The position numbers and the translations under genes are program-made. DNA of 34,886 nucleotides, taken from contig JAJPHO010000177.1 in assembly GCA_021325215.1 (NCBI GenBank), positions 1-34,886 of the forward strand. The letters are read 5' to 3'. Below, piece after piece: positions 16,565 through 25,396 of this stretch (its first letter is position 1; every line of letters starts with the position of its first letter). The notes under the pieces were generated by a model. That model had not been told where the DNA came from. It worked only from the letters and a program-made list of their open reading frames with translations, and did not search any database. The stretch is from Alphaproteobacteria bacterium. Its GTDB lineage: Bacteria; Pseudomonadota; Alphaproteobacteria; Rhodospirillales; Magnetospirillaceae.

Positions 16565-18631
16565 ATGGTTAAATGGTTGGCCGCGCTTCTGATCGGCCTG
16601 ATTTCGGCACAGGCGGCGATGGCCGAACCGGCAGCCTCGAACTGGGTGACGACGGAGCAGGGACGCATCCGCCTGGTGTCGGCCGTAACGGCGGTCGGCG
16701 ACGCCGGTTCGGTGCAGCTGGGACTCGAGTTCGAGCTGCAGCCAGACTGGAAAATCTACTGGCGCTCGCCCGGCGATGCCGGCTATCCGCCCGCCATCGA
16801 TTGGAAGGGGTCGGACAATCTGGCCGACACGGTCATCTCGTGGCCGGCGCCCCATCGCTTCAGCATTTCCGGCCTCGAAACGATGGGGTACAAGGGCCAT
16901 GTGATCCTGCCGCTGGCGGCCCGGGTCACCGATTCGTCGCAGCCTTTGATCCTGCGCGCCGCCGTCGATTACCTGACCTGCGCCGTGGTGTGCGTCCCCC
17001 AGCATGCCGATCTGTCGATGTCGCTGCCCAACGGTCCGGCTTCGGCGACCCCGCATGCCCATGATATCAGCCGCTTCGCCGCCAATGTGCCGGGCGACGG
17101 TCCGCGCGCCGGCTTGTCGCTGGTCTCGGCCGAGGCCTCGGAATCGGGCGAGCTGGTGGTTACGGTTGCCGCCAATCCGGCGCTGAAAGACCCCGACCTG
17201 TTCCTCGAACGCGCCGACCAGATGCAGTTCTCGCGGCCGCGCGTCGAGCTGCAGCAGGGCGGCAAAAAGGCGGTGTTCCACGTCAAGCCGGTCGAGAATA
17301 CCGGCGAGGGCGGCCTGCTCGGCAAGCCCGTCGTGCTGACCGTGGTTGATGGCGACCGCGGCATGGAGATCGAGGCCGATCCCGCCGCGCCCCAGCCCGG
17401 CATCCGTTTCCCCCGTCTGCTGGCCATGCTGGGCGTGGCGCTGCTGGGCGGGCTGATCCTCAATCTGATGCCGTGCGTGCTGCCGGTGCTGTCGCTGAAG
17501 GTGCTGGCCCTGATCAGCCATGGCGGCGCCGAAAAGAGCGAGGTGCGCTCCAGCTTCCTGGCCACCGCCGCCGGCATCATCGTCTCCTTCCTGGCCCTGG
17601 CCGCCGTGACCAGCGTGGTCAAGCTGGCCGGTTCGGCGGTCGGCTGGGGCATCCAGTTCCAGCAGCCCTTGTTCCTGGGCATCATGATCGCGCTGGTGAC
17701 CTTGTTCGCCGCCAATCTGTTCGGCTGGTTCGAGATTCCGCTGCCGCAATTCCTCGCCGACATCGGCGCCAATGCCGGGCCGAGCAAGGGCTGGGGCGGC
17801 CATTTCGCCACCGGCGCCTTCGCCACCCTGCTGGCGACGCCCTGTTCGGCGCCGTTCCTCGGCACCGCCGTCGGCTTTGCTTTAGCACACGGCACCGTCG
17901 AGATCTTCTCGATCTTCCTGCTGCTGGGCGTCGGCATGGCCGCACCCTATCTCGCCGTGGCGGCCTGGCCGCAGCTGGCGCAGAAGCTGCCGCGCCCCGG
18001 CAATTGGATGATCATCGCGCGCAAGATCCTCGGCCTGGCCCTGCTGGCGACCGGCATCTGGCTGCTGTCGGTGCTGGTGATCGTGATCGGGCTGCAGATC
18101 GGCCTGACGGTGGCCGCGGCGATGGCGCTGGCGCTGGTCCTGCTGGCCCTGGCGCATCGCATTCCCGCCATTCCGCGCGGTCTGGTGATGGTGGCGACGG
18201 TGGCCGCCGCCGTCGGCCTGTCGGCGTTCGGCGATGCGCCGGCGGCGGAAGACCGCCATGCCGCGGCCAAGGGATTGTGGAAGCCGTTCGACCAGGCCGC
18301 GGTGGCGACCGAAGTGGCGGCCGGCCATGTGGTGTTCGTCGACGTCACCGCCGAATGGTGCCTGACCTGCCAGGTCAACAAGGCGACGGTGGTCTATCGC
18401 GGCGAGGTCGCCAAGCGCCTGCACGCCCCGAACGTGGTCGCGATGCAGGCGGACTGGACCCGTCCCGACGAAACCATCTCCAATTACCTGGCGGGCTTCG
18501 GCCGGTACGGCATTCCGTTCGATGTGGTCTATGGTCCGGGCGCGCCGAACGGCGTGGTGCTGCCGGAATTGCTGACGGACGATGCCGTGTTGCAGGCGCT
18601 GGATCAGGCGGCGGGCAAGCCCGGAGCTTAA
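16565..18631 (+). CDS. ScsB/DsbD-type thiol:disulfide reductase
   Basis: Carries electrons across the inner membrane to periplasmic thiol proteins. The 688-aa protein has a signal peptide (about residues 1-20, ending AMA). A periplasmic N-terminal domain follows ([20 protein letters not shown], later [15 protein letters not shown]). The membrane domain of about eight segments has the two conserved cysteines, in [13 protein letters not shown] and [12 protein letters not shown]. The C-terminal thioredoxin domain has [10 protein letters not shown]. The long N-terminal domain and the motif order fit the ScsB subgroup more than classical DsbD. The ATG at 16565 is chosen for its GGGTGAG ribosome site; GTG at 16556 is possible. 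It diverges from yqgE. Confidence 0.9.
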   Translation: MVKWLAALLIGLISAQAAMAEPAASNWVTTEQGRIRLVSAVTAVGDAGSVQLGLEFELQPDWKIYWRSPGDAGYPPAIDWKGSDNLADTVISWPAPHRFSISGLETMGYKGHVILPLAARVTDSSQPLILRAAVDYLTCAVVCVPQHADLSMSLPNGPASATPHAHDISRFAANVPGDGPRAGLSLVSAEASESGELVVTVAANPALKDPDLFLERADQMQFSRPRVELQQGGKKAVFHVKPVENTGEGGLLGKPVVLTVVDGDRGMEIEADPAAPQPGIRFPRLLAMLGVALLGGLILNLMPCVLPVLSLKVLALISHGGAEKSEVRSSFLATAAGIIVSFLALAAVTSVVKLAGSAVGWGIQFQQPLFLGIMIALVTLFAANLFGWFEIPLPQFLADIGANAGPSKGWGGHFATGAFATLLATPCSAPFLGTAVGFALAHGTVEIFSIFLLLGVGMAAPYLAVAAWPQLAQKLPRPGNWMIIARKILGLALLATGIWLLSVLVIVIGLQIGLTVAAAMALALVLLALAHRIPAIPRGLVMVATVAAAVGLSAFGDAPAAEDRHAAAKGLWKPFDQAAVATEVAAGHVVFVDVTAEWCLTCQVNKATVVYRGEVAKRLHAPNVVAMQADWTRPDETISNYLAGFGRYGIPFDVVYGPGAPNGVVLPELLTDDAVLQALDQAAGKPGA

Positions 18632-18637
18632 CATTAG

Positions 18638-18702
18638 CCCCTCAGGCGCCGGGCGCGGCTTCCAGCCGCTTGGCTACCGCGCCAAGCTATGTTGCCTGTG
18701 TG
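18638..18702 (-). repeat. Dispersed hairpin repeat, copy C
   Basis: Begins six bases after the scsB/dsbD stop, in reverse orientation to copies A and B. Read on the minus strand it has CACACAGGC, a stem GCTTGG/CCAAGC, a stem GCGGCT-GGA-AGCCGC and the end CGCCCGGCGCCTGAGG. It is the closest match to copy B. Confidence 0.8.
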
Positions 18703-18740
18703 AGTGCGGCCATCGGCAGCGCGCCGGCCGCGAGCGGCCG

Positions 18741-18768
18741 CGGAACGATTCCCGGGGGAATCGTTCCG
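18741..18768. terminator. Strong bidirectional terminator hairpin
   Basis: Perfect 12-bp arms CGGAACGATTCC (18741-18752) and GGAATCGTTCCG (18757-18768) with a 4-base loop. TCCTTGGGTTTTG follows on the plus strand. It separates the convergent scsB/dsbD and sorbosone dehydrogenase genes. A second small GC hairpin (GGCCGC-GA-GCGGCC) lies just before it. Confidence 0.8.
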
Positions 18769-18781
18769 TCCTTGGGTTTTG

Positions 18782-20347
18782 TTACTTGCCCGTATAGCTG
18801 ACCCGCCAGATCGACCCCGACGCGTCGTCGACCACCAGCAGCGAGCCGTCCTTGGCGACGGTCACGCCGACCGGGCGGCCCCAGACATGTTCGTTGTCGA
18901 TGACGAAGCCGGTCAGGAAGTCCTCGTACTCGCCGCTGGCCCGGCCGGTCTGGTGGCGCGGCACGCGGATCACCTCGTAGCCGACGCGCACCGCCTTGTT
19001 CCACGAGCCGTGCTCGGAGGCGAAGATGTCGCCCTGGTACTCGGCGGGGAACTGTTTGCCGTCATAGAAGGTCATTTCCAGCGAGGCGTTGTGCGGCTGC
19101 AGCACCACGTCCGGGGTGATCACCTTGTCCTTCAGTTCGGGGTGCTTGCCCTGATGGCGCGGGTCCTGATGTTGGCCCATATACCACCACGGCCAGCCAT
19201 AGAAGCCGCCCGGCTCGACATGGGTGATGTAGTCGGGCACCAGATTGTCGCCCAGCCCGTCGCGCTCATTGACCGAGCACCACAGCTCGCCGGTCTTGGG
19301 ATCGACCGCCAGGCCCACGGCATTTCTGATGCCATAGGCGAAGATCTTCTTGTCCTTGCCCTCGGGCGTGAATTGCAGGATGTCGGCGCGGTCCTTTTCC
19401 TCGGGCGAGGTGTCGGTATCGTCGACGTTCGACTTCGAGCCGACCGAGACGAACATGGTCTTGCCGTCCTTCGAGAACTGCACGTCGCGCGAGGTGTGGC
19501 CGGTGCCGCCCGGGATCTCGGTCAGCTGCTCGGCCGGGCCGCGCGCCTTCATGTCGCCGGCCTGATAGGGGAAGCGCATCACCCGGTCGAAGCCGGCGAC
19601 ATAGACCCATTTCGGCTTGTCGGCCGGATAAAAGGCGATGCCGAACGGCTTGGCGATGCCCTCGGCGAAGATCTCGACCTGTTCGGGCTTGCCGTCCGCG
19701 GTGATGCCGCGGAAGACGCGGACGCGGCCGGCATTGGTCTCGGCCACGAACACGTCGCCATTGGGCGCGGTGCGGGTCAGGCGCGGATTGGTCAGGCCCT
19801 CGGCATAGAGCTCGACCTTGAAGCCGGGCAGGGTCTTGGGCCAGGCGCCTTCGGGACGCGGCACCACTTTGGGCGGATTGCCGGCCGAGTCGGTGGCGAA
19901 GGGCTGCGGCAGATCGCTCACCGTCACCTTGTGGATGGTGCCCGGCGATTCATAGCGGAAATCGGTGAAGGGCGGCGTCGGCGGCGGGGCGTTGAGCGGA
20001 GACGCGGCGGTGACGGTCGACTGCGCCGTGGTGGCGACCGCGCCGGCGGGGAGGGCTTTCACGAAGGCCACCAGCTGGCGCCGTTCGGTCTCGGGCAGCT
20101 GGGCCCAGGACGGCATGCCGTTCGACGGATTGCCCTTGGTGATGAAGTCGAACAGCGCCTGCTCGCTTTGCTGCTGCGCATGGGGCGTGGTCAAAGCGGG
20201 GATGTTGGCCCCGCCCTGGCCGCGGTCGCCGTGGCAGGCGGCGCAATGCTCGCCGAACGAGGCGGCGCCTGGCGTCTGGGCGAAGGCGAAGAGCGGCAGG
20301 GTCGTCAAAACGGCGCCGAGGGCGCCCGCAAGCGTACGATGGGTCAT
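18782..20347 (-). CDS. Cytochrome c - sorbosone dehydrogenase fusion
   Basis: A 521-aa exported protein. A signal peptide (about 1-23) is followed by a cytochrome c domain with the haem motif C35-A-A-C38-H39 and a probable Met ligand in SNGMPSWAQLP. From about residue 135 a beta-propeller of the L-sorbosone/glucose dehydrogenase type begins (GFKVELYAEGLTNPRLTRTA, then GDVFVAETNAGRVRVFRG). Later blocks such as FGIAFYPADKPKWVYVAGFD and EPGGFYGWPWWY fit the same class. Members of this class usually use PQQ, and the fused haem would pass electrons to the respiratory chain. The sugar substrate cannot be told from sequence. The gene ends at a strong terminator shared with scsB. Confidence 0.88.
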   Translation of the reverse strand: MTHRTLAGALGAVLTTLPLFAFAQTPGAASFGEHCAACHGDRGQGGANIPALTTPHAQQQSEQALFDFITKGNPSNGMPSWAQLPETERRQLVAFVKALPAGAVATTAQSTVTAASPLNAPPPTPPFTDFRYESPGTIHKVTVSDLPQPFATDSAGNPPKVVPRPEGAWPKTLPGFKVELYAEGLTNPRLTRTAPNGDVFVAETNAGRVRVFRGITADGKPEQVEIFAEGIAKPFGIAFYPADKPKWVYVAGFDRVMRFPYQAGDMKARGPAEQLTEIPGGTGHTSRDVQFSKDGKTMFVSVGSKSNVDDTDTSPEEKDRADILQFTPEGKDKKIFAYGIRNAVGLAVDPKTGELWCSVNERDGLGDNLVPDYITHVEPGGFYGWPWWYMGQHQDPRHQGKHPELKDKVITPDVVLQPHNASLEMTFYDGKQFPAEYQGDIFASEHGSWNKAVRVGYEVIRVPRHQTGRASGEYEDFLTGFVIDNEHVWGRPVGVTVAKDGSLLVVDDASGSIWRVSYTGK

Positions 20348-20405
20348 GATGTCCTCCTACGCGGCAAATCTGCTGTCGCGCGGTGGACAATTCAATAGGC
20401 CGGCG

Positions 20406-21170
20406 TCAGAAGCGGATGCTGAGCCTCGCCGCGCAGGGGGCGCCGCCTTCGGAACCGCCTTCGACGAAATCATGCACCAGCGGGGCCGCGCATTCGGGAA
20501 CCGTCAGCATCAGGAAACTCGGTGCGCCTTCGATGGCATAGGTGGTTACCGGCGCCTTTTTGTCGAGTTCCGCGGGCGGGGGCGTGGTCGCGTCGCCTTG
20601 CAGCACCAGGGTCCGGGGCGGAGAGAGGTCGAGGCCCTGTTCCCCAGGCGATGGGGTTTGTTCGGGGGCGATGCCACCCACGGTGAGGGGCGGGCTGTCG
20701 AGAATGACCGCCTCGATCCTGTGCGTGCGCACCAGCGGCAGCGCTTTGAGGACGACCTCGCTTCCCTGTGTCGCGCCATACAGCAGCGTGGCGCCGCCGC
20801 CTGCGTAGTGATCGATCTCGGCTTGCAGGTCGAGGGCGGCGGTATGGGCGGAGCCGCGGCGGTCGGGAACGATGAGGTCGTAGCCCGGGAATGCCTTCCG
20901 CAGCGTGCCGATGAGGGGGTAGAGCGTCGAGCCGGATTCGCCCGCCAGCAGCCAGACCTGGCCGCGCGACGGCGCTGCGGATGGGAATTGCCGCAACAGC
21001 AGGGTTCCCTTGCCGCCGGGGATCGGGAAATGGGCGCAAAGGGAGCCGGCCAATTCGGGGCCGGTGCCGGCGTCCGTGCAGGGGGCGAAATCCTCGTCCC
21101 GCGAAGCCGGCGTCGCCTGTGCGAGCGCGGAACAGGCCAGCAGGAACAGGGCGGCGATGCGGAGTTTCAT
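20406..21170 (-). CDS. Exported alpha/beta-hydrolase relative, TAP-like, Thr at nucleophile site
   Basis: A 254-aa protein with a signal peptide (about 1-19) and the outline of the TAP-like (tripeptidyl aminopeptidase) alpha/beta-hydrolases. Visible elements are VWLLAGESGS near the oxyanion region, YDLIVPDRRGSAHTAAL, the nucleophile elbow and TLVLQGDATTPPPAE. Four spaced cysteines include a C-terminal pair (VPECAAPLVHDFVEGG and APCAARL). The elbow reads LLYGATQGSE, so residue 134 is Thr where Ser is expected. Activity may be lost or changed. The ATG at 21170 is preceded by GAGGA at good distance; a much longer in-frame extension upstream is antisense to the next operon and is rejected. Confidence 0.75.
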   Translation of the reverse strand: MKLRIAALFLLACSALAQATPASRDEDFAPCTDAGTGPELAGSLCAHFPIPGGKGTLLLRQFPSAAPSRGQVWLLAGESGSTLYPLIGTLRKAFPGYDLIVPDRRGSAHTAALDLQAEIDHYAGGGATLLYGATQGSEVVLKALPLVRTHRIEAVILDSPPLTVGGIAPEQTPSPGEQGLDLSPPRTLVLQGDATTPPPAELDKKAPVTTYAIEGAPSFLMLTVPECAAPLVHDFVEGGSEGGAPCAARLSIRF

Positions 21171-21341
21171 GATTTTCCTCGATGCTGGTTGCGCGATGCT
21201 TGCCCATTGGTAGCGCCCCGGATGTCCCGCCGCCTTGATTCTCGTCAAAGCGCTGGCCGTCCAACCCGCTTTAACGCAATTGTTAGTGGCGCTTCCCTCC
21301 GGCCGCATGGTTAGGTCGGGCTTTCTGACAAGGACAAGACA

Positions 21342-22100
21342 ATGCACGCGCCGATGCAACGCGCTCTCGCCAAGGTTCCCGAAGTCACGTTCGTCTTCTG
21401 GCTGATCAAGATCGCCGCCACCACCTTGGGCGAGACCGGCGGCGATGCCGTCTCGATGTCGATGGATCTCGGCTACCTGGTCGGCACCGGCATCTTCGCG
21501 GTGATCTTCATCGCCGCCGTGACGGCGCAGATCAAGGCGCGCGCCTTCCATCCGGCGCTCTATTGGCTGACCATCATCGCCACCACCACCGTCGGCACCA
21601 CCCTGGCCGATTTCGCCGACCGCAGCCTGGGCATCGGCTATGCCGGCGGTTCCTCGCTGCTGCTGATCCTGCTGCTGGCCTCTTTCGCGGTGTGGCACAA
21701 GGTGATGGGTTCGGTCTCGATCGACACCGTCAGCTCGCCCAAAGCCGAGGCGTTCTATTGGGTGACCATCATGTTCTCGCAGACCCTGGGCACGGCGCTG
21801 GGCGACTGGATGGCCGACGATGCGGGCTTGGGCTATCTCGGCAGCATCGGCGTGTTCGGCGGGGCGCTGGCGGTCCTGGCGGTTCTTTACTTCGCCACCA
21901 AAATCTCGCGTACGGCGCTGTTCTGGGGCGCCTTCGTGCTGACCCGTCCGCTGGGCGCGGTGGTCGGCGACTTCTTCGACAAGCCGGCCGAGGAGGGCGG
22001 TCTGGAACTGAACCGGTTTGTGGCCAGCGGCATCCTGCTCGCCGTCATGATCGTGCTGATACTGGCCTTCCGCCAGAAGCCTGCCGCCGAGGCGCACTGA
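21342..22100 (+). CDS. DUF347/COG4705-type integral membrane protein
   Basis: A 252-aa inner-membrane protein with about eight hydrophobic segments and four internal repeats. The repeats carry the motif T-x-L/V-G-x-x-x-x-D: IAATTLGETGGD, ATTTVGTTLADF, FSQTLGTALGDW and LTRPLGAVVGDF. This matches the DUF347 repeat family (COG4705), which has no well-established biochemical role that I can state. The aligned acidic residues inside membrane segments suggest cation handling (inference). AAGGAC lies eight bases before the ATG. It begins a three-gene operon with a cupredoxin (one-base gap) and a probable outer-membrane protein, so the three products would span the cell envelope. Confidence 0.82.
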   Translation: MHAPMQRALAKVPEVTFVFWLIKIAATTLGETGGDAVSMSMDLGYLVGTGIFAVIFIAAVTAQIKARAFHPALYWLTIIATTTVGTTLADFADRSLGIGYAGGSSLLLILLLASFAVWHKVMGSVSIDTVSSPKAEAFYWVTIMFSQTLGTALGDWMADDAGLGYLGSIGVFGGALAVLAVLYFATKISRTALFWGAFVLTRPLGAVVGDFFDKPAEEGGLELNRFVASGILLAVMIVLILAFRQKPAAEAH

Positions 22101-22101
22101 C

Positions 22102-22419
22102 ATGAAGACGCTGTTCGCTCTCCTCCTGTTCATCGCCGCCGTGTCGCCGCTGGCGGCGGATGAGCCGCTGCGGCTTACCCTGCGCGACCACAAATTCGTT
22201 CCCGAGCAGATCGAGGCGCCGGCCCACGTCAAATTCAAGCTGCTGATCAAGAATGACAGCGCCGGCACGATCGAATGGGAGAGCGACGAGCTCGACCGCG
22301 AGGAGGTGATCGAGCCGGGAGAGGAGCGGGGCATTTTTCTCGGGCCGCTCGACCCCGGCAATTACCCTTTCTATGACGATCGCCATCAGGCGACCAAGGG
22401 TCTGTTGATCGTCAAATGA
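22102..22419 (+). CDS. Periplasmic cupredoxin-domain protein
   Basis: A 105-aa exported protein: a signal peptide of about 19 residues and one beta-sandwich domain of the cupredoxin type. The typical start LRLTLRDHKFVPEQIEAPAH, the middle LIKNDSAGTIEWESDE and the end GPLDPGNYPFYDDRHQATKG match the EfeO-like/Cupredoxin_1 group. No Cys is present, so a classical type 1 copper site is absent. Ligands would have to be His and acidic residues, as proposed for some members. The ATG is one base after the upstream stop, and its own stop overlaps the next ATG (ATGA). Confidence 0.82.
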   Translation: MKTLFALLLFIAAVSPLAADEPLRLTLRDHKFVPEQIEAPAHVKFKLLIKNDSAGTIEWESDELDREEVIEPGEERGIFLGPLDPGNYPFYDDRHQATKGLLIVK

Positions 22420-23147
22420 GGAACGTAGTGGCCGCGGCGCTGCTGTTCGCCGGCGCCGCGCGCGCCGACGAATTGCGGCTGGTCTCGCCCAACGAGATCG
22501 ATTACCGGGAAATCGAGATTGAGCATGAGGGTTCCGCCGATCGGGACGGCGGGCGAGTCTATTCGCTCGATCTCGGCACCGGCATCACCCGCTGGTGGCA
22601 TGTCGGCGCCGAACTGGAGTGGGAGCGCGAGGCGGGGCCGGGCAATCCGACGCAGATCGACGGCGTTCAGCTGGAGACGCTGATCCGCCTGACCGAACCG
22701 GGCGAGGGCTGGGTCGATGCCGGCCTCTATGCGGAATATGACCGGTCTGCCCTGCATGGCCGGGAAAATCCCGACGGGGTGCTGGTGGGAGGCGTCTTCC
22801 TCAAGGATATCGGCCGCACCACCCACACGTTGGACCTGTTCTTCGACAAGGGCTTCAGCCCCGACGAGGACGTGTCCGGCCTGCGCTTCTCCTATGCCTG
22901 GCAGAGCCGCTGGAATATCTGGCGGCAATTCGCGCCGGCCGTCGAGCTATTCGGCCAGGCCGGGCGCGTCGATCAGCCGGACCGGTTCGAGCGGGGACAA
23001 CTGATCGCCGGTCCGGTCGCGACCGGAACCTTCCTGCTGGGATCTGCCGGCCGCTTGCGTTACGAGGCCGGTTATCTGTTCGGCGCCACCGACGCCAGCC
23101 CATCCGGCACCGTGCGCTGGAAGGTGGAAATGGAGATTCCGCTATAA
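22416..23147 (+). CDS. Probable outer-membrane beta-barrel protein
   Basis: A 243-aa exported protein, with a short signal peptide ending ARA near residue 18. The remainder is a run of alternating polar/hydrophobic strands with many aromatic residues (GITRWWHVGAELEWERE, LRFSYAWQSRWNIWRQF, RLRYEAGYLFGATDA). It ends in MEIPL, a hydrophobic strand but not the standard terminal Phe. I recognise no named family. It is translationally coupled to the cupredoxin gene, so it likely forms the outermost part of the same pathway. A small barrel of eight to twelve strands would fit the length. Confidence 0.7.
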   Translation: MRNVVAAALLFAGAARADELRLVSPNEIDYREIEIEHEGSADRDGGRVYSLDLGTGITRWWHVGAELEWEREAGPGNPTQIDGVQLETLIRLTEPGEGWVDAGLYAEYDRSALHGRENPDGVLVGGVFLKDIGRTTHTLDLFFDKGFSPDEDVSGLRFSYAWQSRWNIWRQFAPAVELFGQAGRVDQPDRFERGQLIAGPVATGTFLLGSAGRLRYEAGYLFGATDASPSGTVRWKVEMEIPL

Positions 23148-23228
23148 ATTCATGCGCTAAGCATGGACAGGCCGCGTCTTTCCGCAGAGAATGGCGCCGC
23201 ATGCCAACTGGGGGGTAAGGCTGGGGCG

Positions 23229-24251
23229 ATGGTCGATTTTCTGGAACCCATCGAAGACAGCGACATGGATTCGCTGTTCATGCTGCCTCTCAGCATCATG
23301 CCGATCGAGACGCCGATCCTGCAGGAAGCGCGGATGATCAAGAATCATCAGCTGCAGAGCGTGGTCGAGGTTTTCCGCGACGATGTGGCCGGCTCCGGGC
23401 AGCTCGACATCGAGGTGCTGCCGCAGAAATTCAATTGGCCCGAAGGCACGATCCATCCCGATCACGCGCTGCTGCGCAAACTCGCGCTGCTGCCCAGCTT
23501 CGACATCTATTCGCTGCGCATCGCGCTGCGCAACCAGGGCATCCAGGTCAACGACGTCAGCGCCTTGCGCCTGTCCGACGCCAAGCAGGCCGAACTCGGC
23601 AAATATATGGTGGCCTTCACCCGTCCGCTGGTGAAGGTGCTGTTCGCCGGCGAGGATGTCGAACTGGCCAATTTCCAGGACGTGCTGAAGCTGTTCCAGG
23701 ACCCGGACGTGAAAAAGGTGCGCGAGCGTCTGTTCGCGATGGCCAGGACGCTCAGCGTCGAGGTCCATGAGGTGCCGAAATTCCTCGAGGATTACGGCGA
23801 CACCTTCCTGTCGCTGTCCTATTTCCGCCATTGCCTGGACCGTCTGGCCCCCTATTTCGACAGTGTGGTCGGGGCGCTGAAAATGATCCGCAGCAGCTAC
23901 CAGCTGAAGCAGAACGGAGCGCTGATGCGCACCTGCGACGTGGTCGAACAGGCTCTGCAATCCTTGCGCGGCGGCCTCGCCAAGCGCCTGAACCTGATCG
24001 AGGCCCGCACCAAAAAGCTGTTCGAGAACATGACGCAGGAGGAGTTCCGCTCCGTCCGCTCCATGATCGAACAGCAGCATGTGGCGATCGGCGCCATCCT
24101 GTGCGGCCTGACGGTCAAGATGAACATCTTCGCCCGCCAGTTCCCGCACGACAATGCCGGCGGCCCGGTCAAGCGCGCCGACTTCATCCAGAACGAGATG
24201 ATGAAGGGCCTCGATTTGATGCGCGACGCCGAGCGGCGGGCGATCGGCTAA
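23229..24251 (+). CDS. Conserved helical hypothetical protein
   Basis: Not recognised. From the ATG at 23229 (TAAGG eight bases upstream) it has 340 residues, is cytosolic and is almost entirely helical with many charged residues. An in-frame ATG at 23163 would add 22 poorly supported residues. A segment with FDIYSLRIALRNQGI and a later EVPKFLEDYGDTFLSLSYFR stand out as likely conserved surfaces. The C-terminal half (EQALQSLRGGLAKRLNLIEA, then ENMTQEEFRSVRSMIEQQH) reads like a coiled or helical bundle. No enzyme motif or DNA-binding motif is visible. Codon use matches its neighbours. It lies 81 bp after the beta-barrel gene, so co-transcription is possible but not shown. Confidence 0.75.
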   Translation: MVDFLEPIEDSDMDSLFMLPLSIMPIETPILQEARMIKNHQLQSVVEVFRDDVAGSGQLDIEVLPQKFNWPEGTIHPDHALLRKLALLPSFDIYSLRIALRNQGIQVNDVSALRLSDAKQAELGKYMVAFTRPLVKVLFAGEDVELANFQDVLKLFQDPDVKKVRERLFAMARTLSVEVHEVPKFLEDYGDTFLSLSYFRHCLDRLAPYFDSVVGALKMIRSSYQLKQNGALMRTCDVVEQALQSLRGGLAKRLNLIEARTKKLFENMTQEEFRSVRSMIEQQHVAIGAILCGLTVKMNIFARQFPHDNAGGPVKRADFIQNEMMKGLDLMRDAERRAIG

Positions 24252-24281
24252 ATCGTCCGCGCCCAAGCGCTTTTGAACTCG

Positions 24282-24449
24282 ATGGCGAAGGCGGCGCAGA
24301 CCGCATTATCTCGACACCAAAAGATTGTTTGCGGGTTCGCCTCGGCGGCAGCTGACGTGCTGCAACTCGTGGAGGATCTGTGTGTCGAAGTACGGAAGAC
24401 CCTCTCGGGTGCTTTCATCCCTGAGACGCTCACGGAGCCTTGTTTGTGA
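24282..24449 (+). CDS. Possible small ORF or gene remnant
   Basis: A 55-codon open frame in a 246-bp gap, in the same frame as the preceding gene and directly after its stop. The product would read MAKAAQTALSRHQKIV and then AAADVLQLVEDLC, an amphipathic helical pattern like parts of phasin-type proteins. There is no ribosome site, and it is too short to be sure. It may be the decayed end of a gene or chance. The rest of the gap shows nothing I can name. Confidence 0.2.
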   Translation: MAKAAQTALSRHQKIVCGFASAAADVLQLVEDLCVEVRKTLSGAFIPETLTEPCL

Positions 24450-24497
24450 TCTTATGCGAGGCCGGTTTCCTGAGCTGACGCCCAGAGTTCCTATTCC

Positions 24498-25334
24498 CTA
24501 ATGCGACAGCAGGGTGCAACGGTTGCAGCGATGTAGAAGCGTGCGGGTCATCCCGCCCAGTACCCATTCGCTGGCGCGGCTATGGCCATAAGCCCCCGCG
24601 ACGATTAATTCGGCTCCCTTCTCCTCGGCCAGCTCGAGAAGTCGGTCGCCATCCTGGCCCAAGGGCGATGCAATATGGGGAACGGCCTCGATTCCTTGGC
24701 GCGCCAGCCATCCGGTTATCCTTCGCAGCCGCGCTTCGGCATCCTCGGGGGACGCCTCGTCGGTGATCTCGGCTACGACGACCCGGTTCATCAAGCGGAG
24801 AAGGGGCAGTGCTGCCGCCAGAGCAAGCCGCGCTTCGCGGCAGTCCTTCCATGCGACGAGCGCCCCGCCGAAGGTGAAGCGCTCGATGCCGGGAGGAACG
24901 ACGAGCACCGGCCTGCCGGCCCGCATGATCAGGTCGCCGGCATCCGGCCGCCGCGACGAGTTGGAGAGGTCGTCCCTGTCCTGCGCCAGGCCAACCATCA
25001 GAATATCGGCCGCGCAGGCTAGATCGGCGATTTCACGCGACAGCGAATGAGGCGTGAGGGCCATGTCCCACTCCAGCCTTTGGGAGCGGGTCTTCATTCG
25101 ATTGCGGAATTCCGCTTCGGCGGCCATGGCCTCCCGCTCGATGCGATCGATGTCCTCGCGGACCACATCGCCGGCCGAGATGCCGACGGGAGCAATCATG
25201 GCCTCGATGGGTCGGGCCCGGGCAACGCCGATTATCGAAGCATGAGTCCGCTTGGCAATGTCGTGGGCCACCGCAAGAAGCGATGCGTTAGAGCGCCCCA
25301 GTTCGGCCAAAACCATCAGGGTCGGACAATTCAT
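24498..25334 (-). CDS. Universal stress protein, tandem UspA type
   Basis: A 278-aa protein of the length expected for two UspA domains. The first starts with CPTLMVLAELGRSNASLLAVA. The second starts near ALVAWKDCREARLALAAALP and ends with the nucleotide-binding pattern GAYGHSRASEWVLGGMTRTLL (G-2x-G-9x-G-S/T type). The N-terminal copy is degenerate. A GAGGA ribosome site lies six bases before the ATG. It diverges from the P-type ATPase operon across 110 bp that holds a candidate FNR-type site. In other bacteria, Usp genes and P-type ATPases often share oxygen or stress control. Confidence 0.9.
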   Translation of the reverse strand: MNCPTLMVLAELGRSNASLLAVAHDIAKRTHASIIGVARARPIEAMIAPVGISAGDVVREDIDRIEREAMAAEAEFRNRMKTRSQRLEWDMALTPHSLSREIADLACAADILMVGLAQDRDDLSNSSRRPDAGDLIMRAGRPVLVVPPGIERFTFGGALVAWKDCREARLALAAALPLLRLMNRVVVAEITDEASPEDAEARLRRITGWLARQGIEAVPHIASPLGQDGDRLLELAEEKGAELIVAGAYGHSRASEWVLGGMTRTLLHRCNRCTLLSH

Positions 25335-25396
25335 GATGCATCCTCACCACACGTCGCGAGCCCGGTGGAGAATAAGGTCACGGCGGGTGTTCCGAT

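Noticed and set aside
16097-17803. 568-codon frame giving YqgE a long N-terminal extension
   Set aside because: The extension is antisense to scsB/dsbD; YqgE starts normally at 16513.
18704-20398. 564-codon plus-strand frame over the sorbosone dehydrogenase
   Set aside because: The minus strand has a haem motif, signal peptide and propeller motifs; the plus frame has none.
20406-22361. 651-codon minus-strand frame joining the hydrolase with sequence antisense to the DUF347 operon
   Set aside because: Only the part from 21170 down has a signal peptide, ribosome site and family features; the rest is antisense to real genes.
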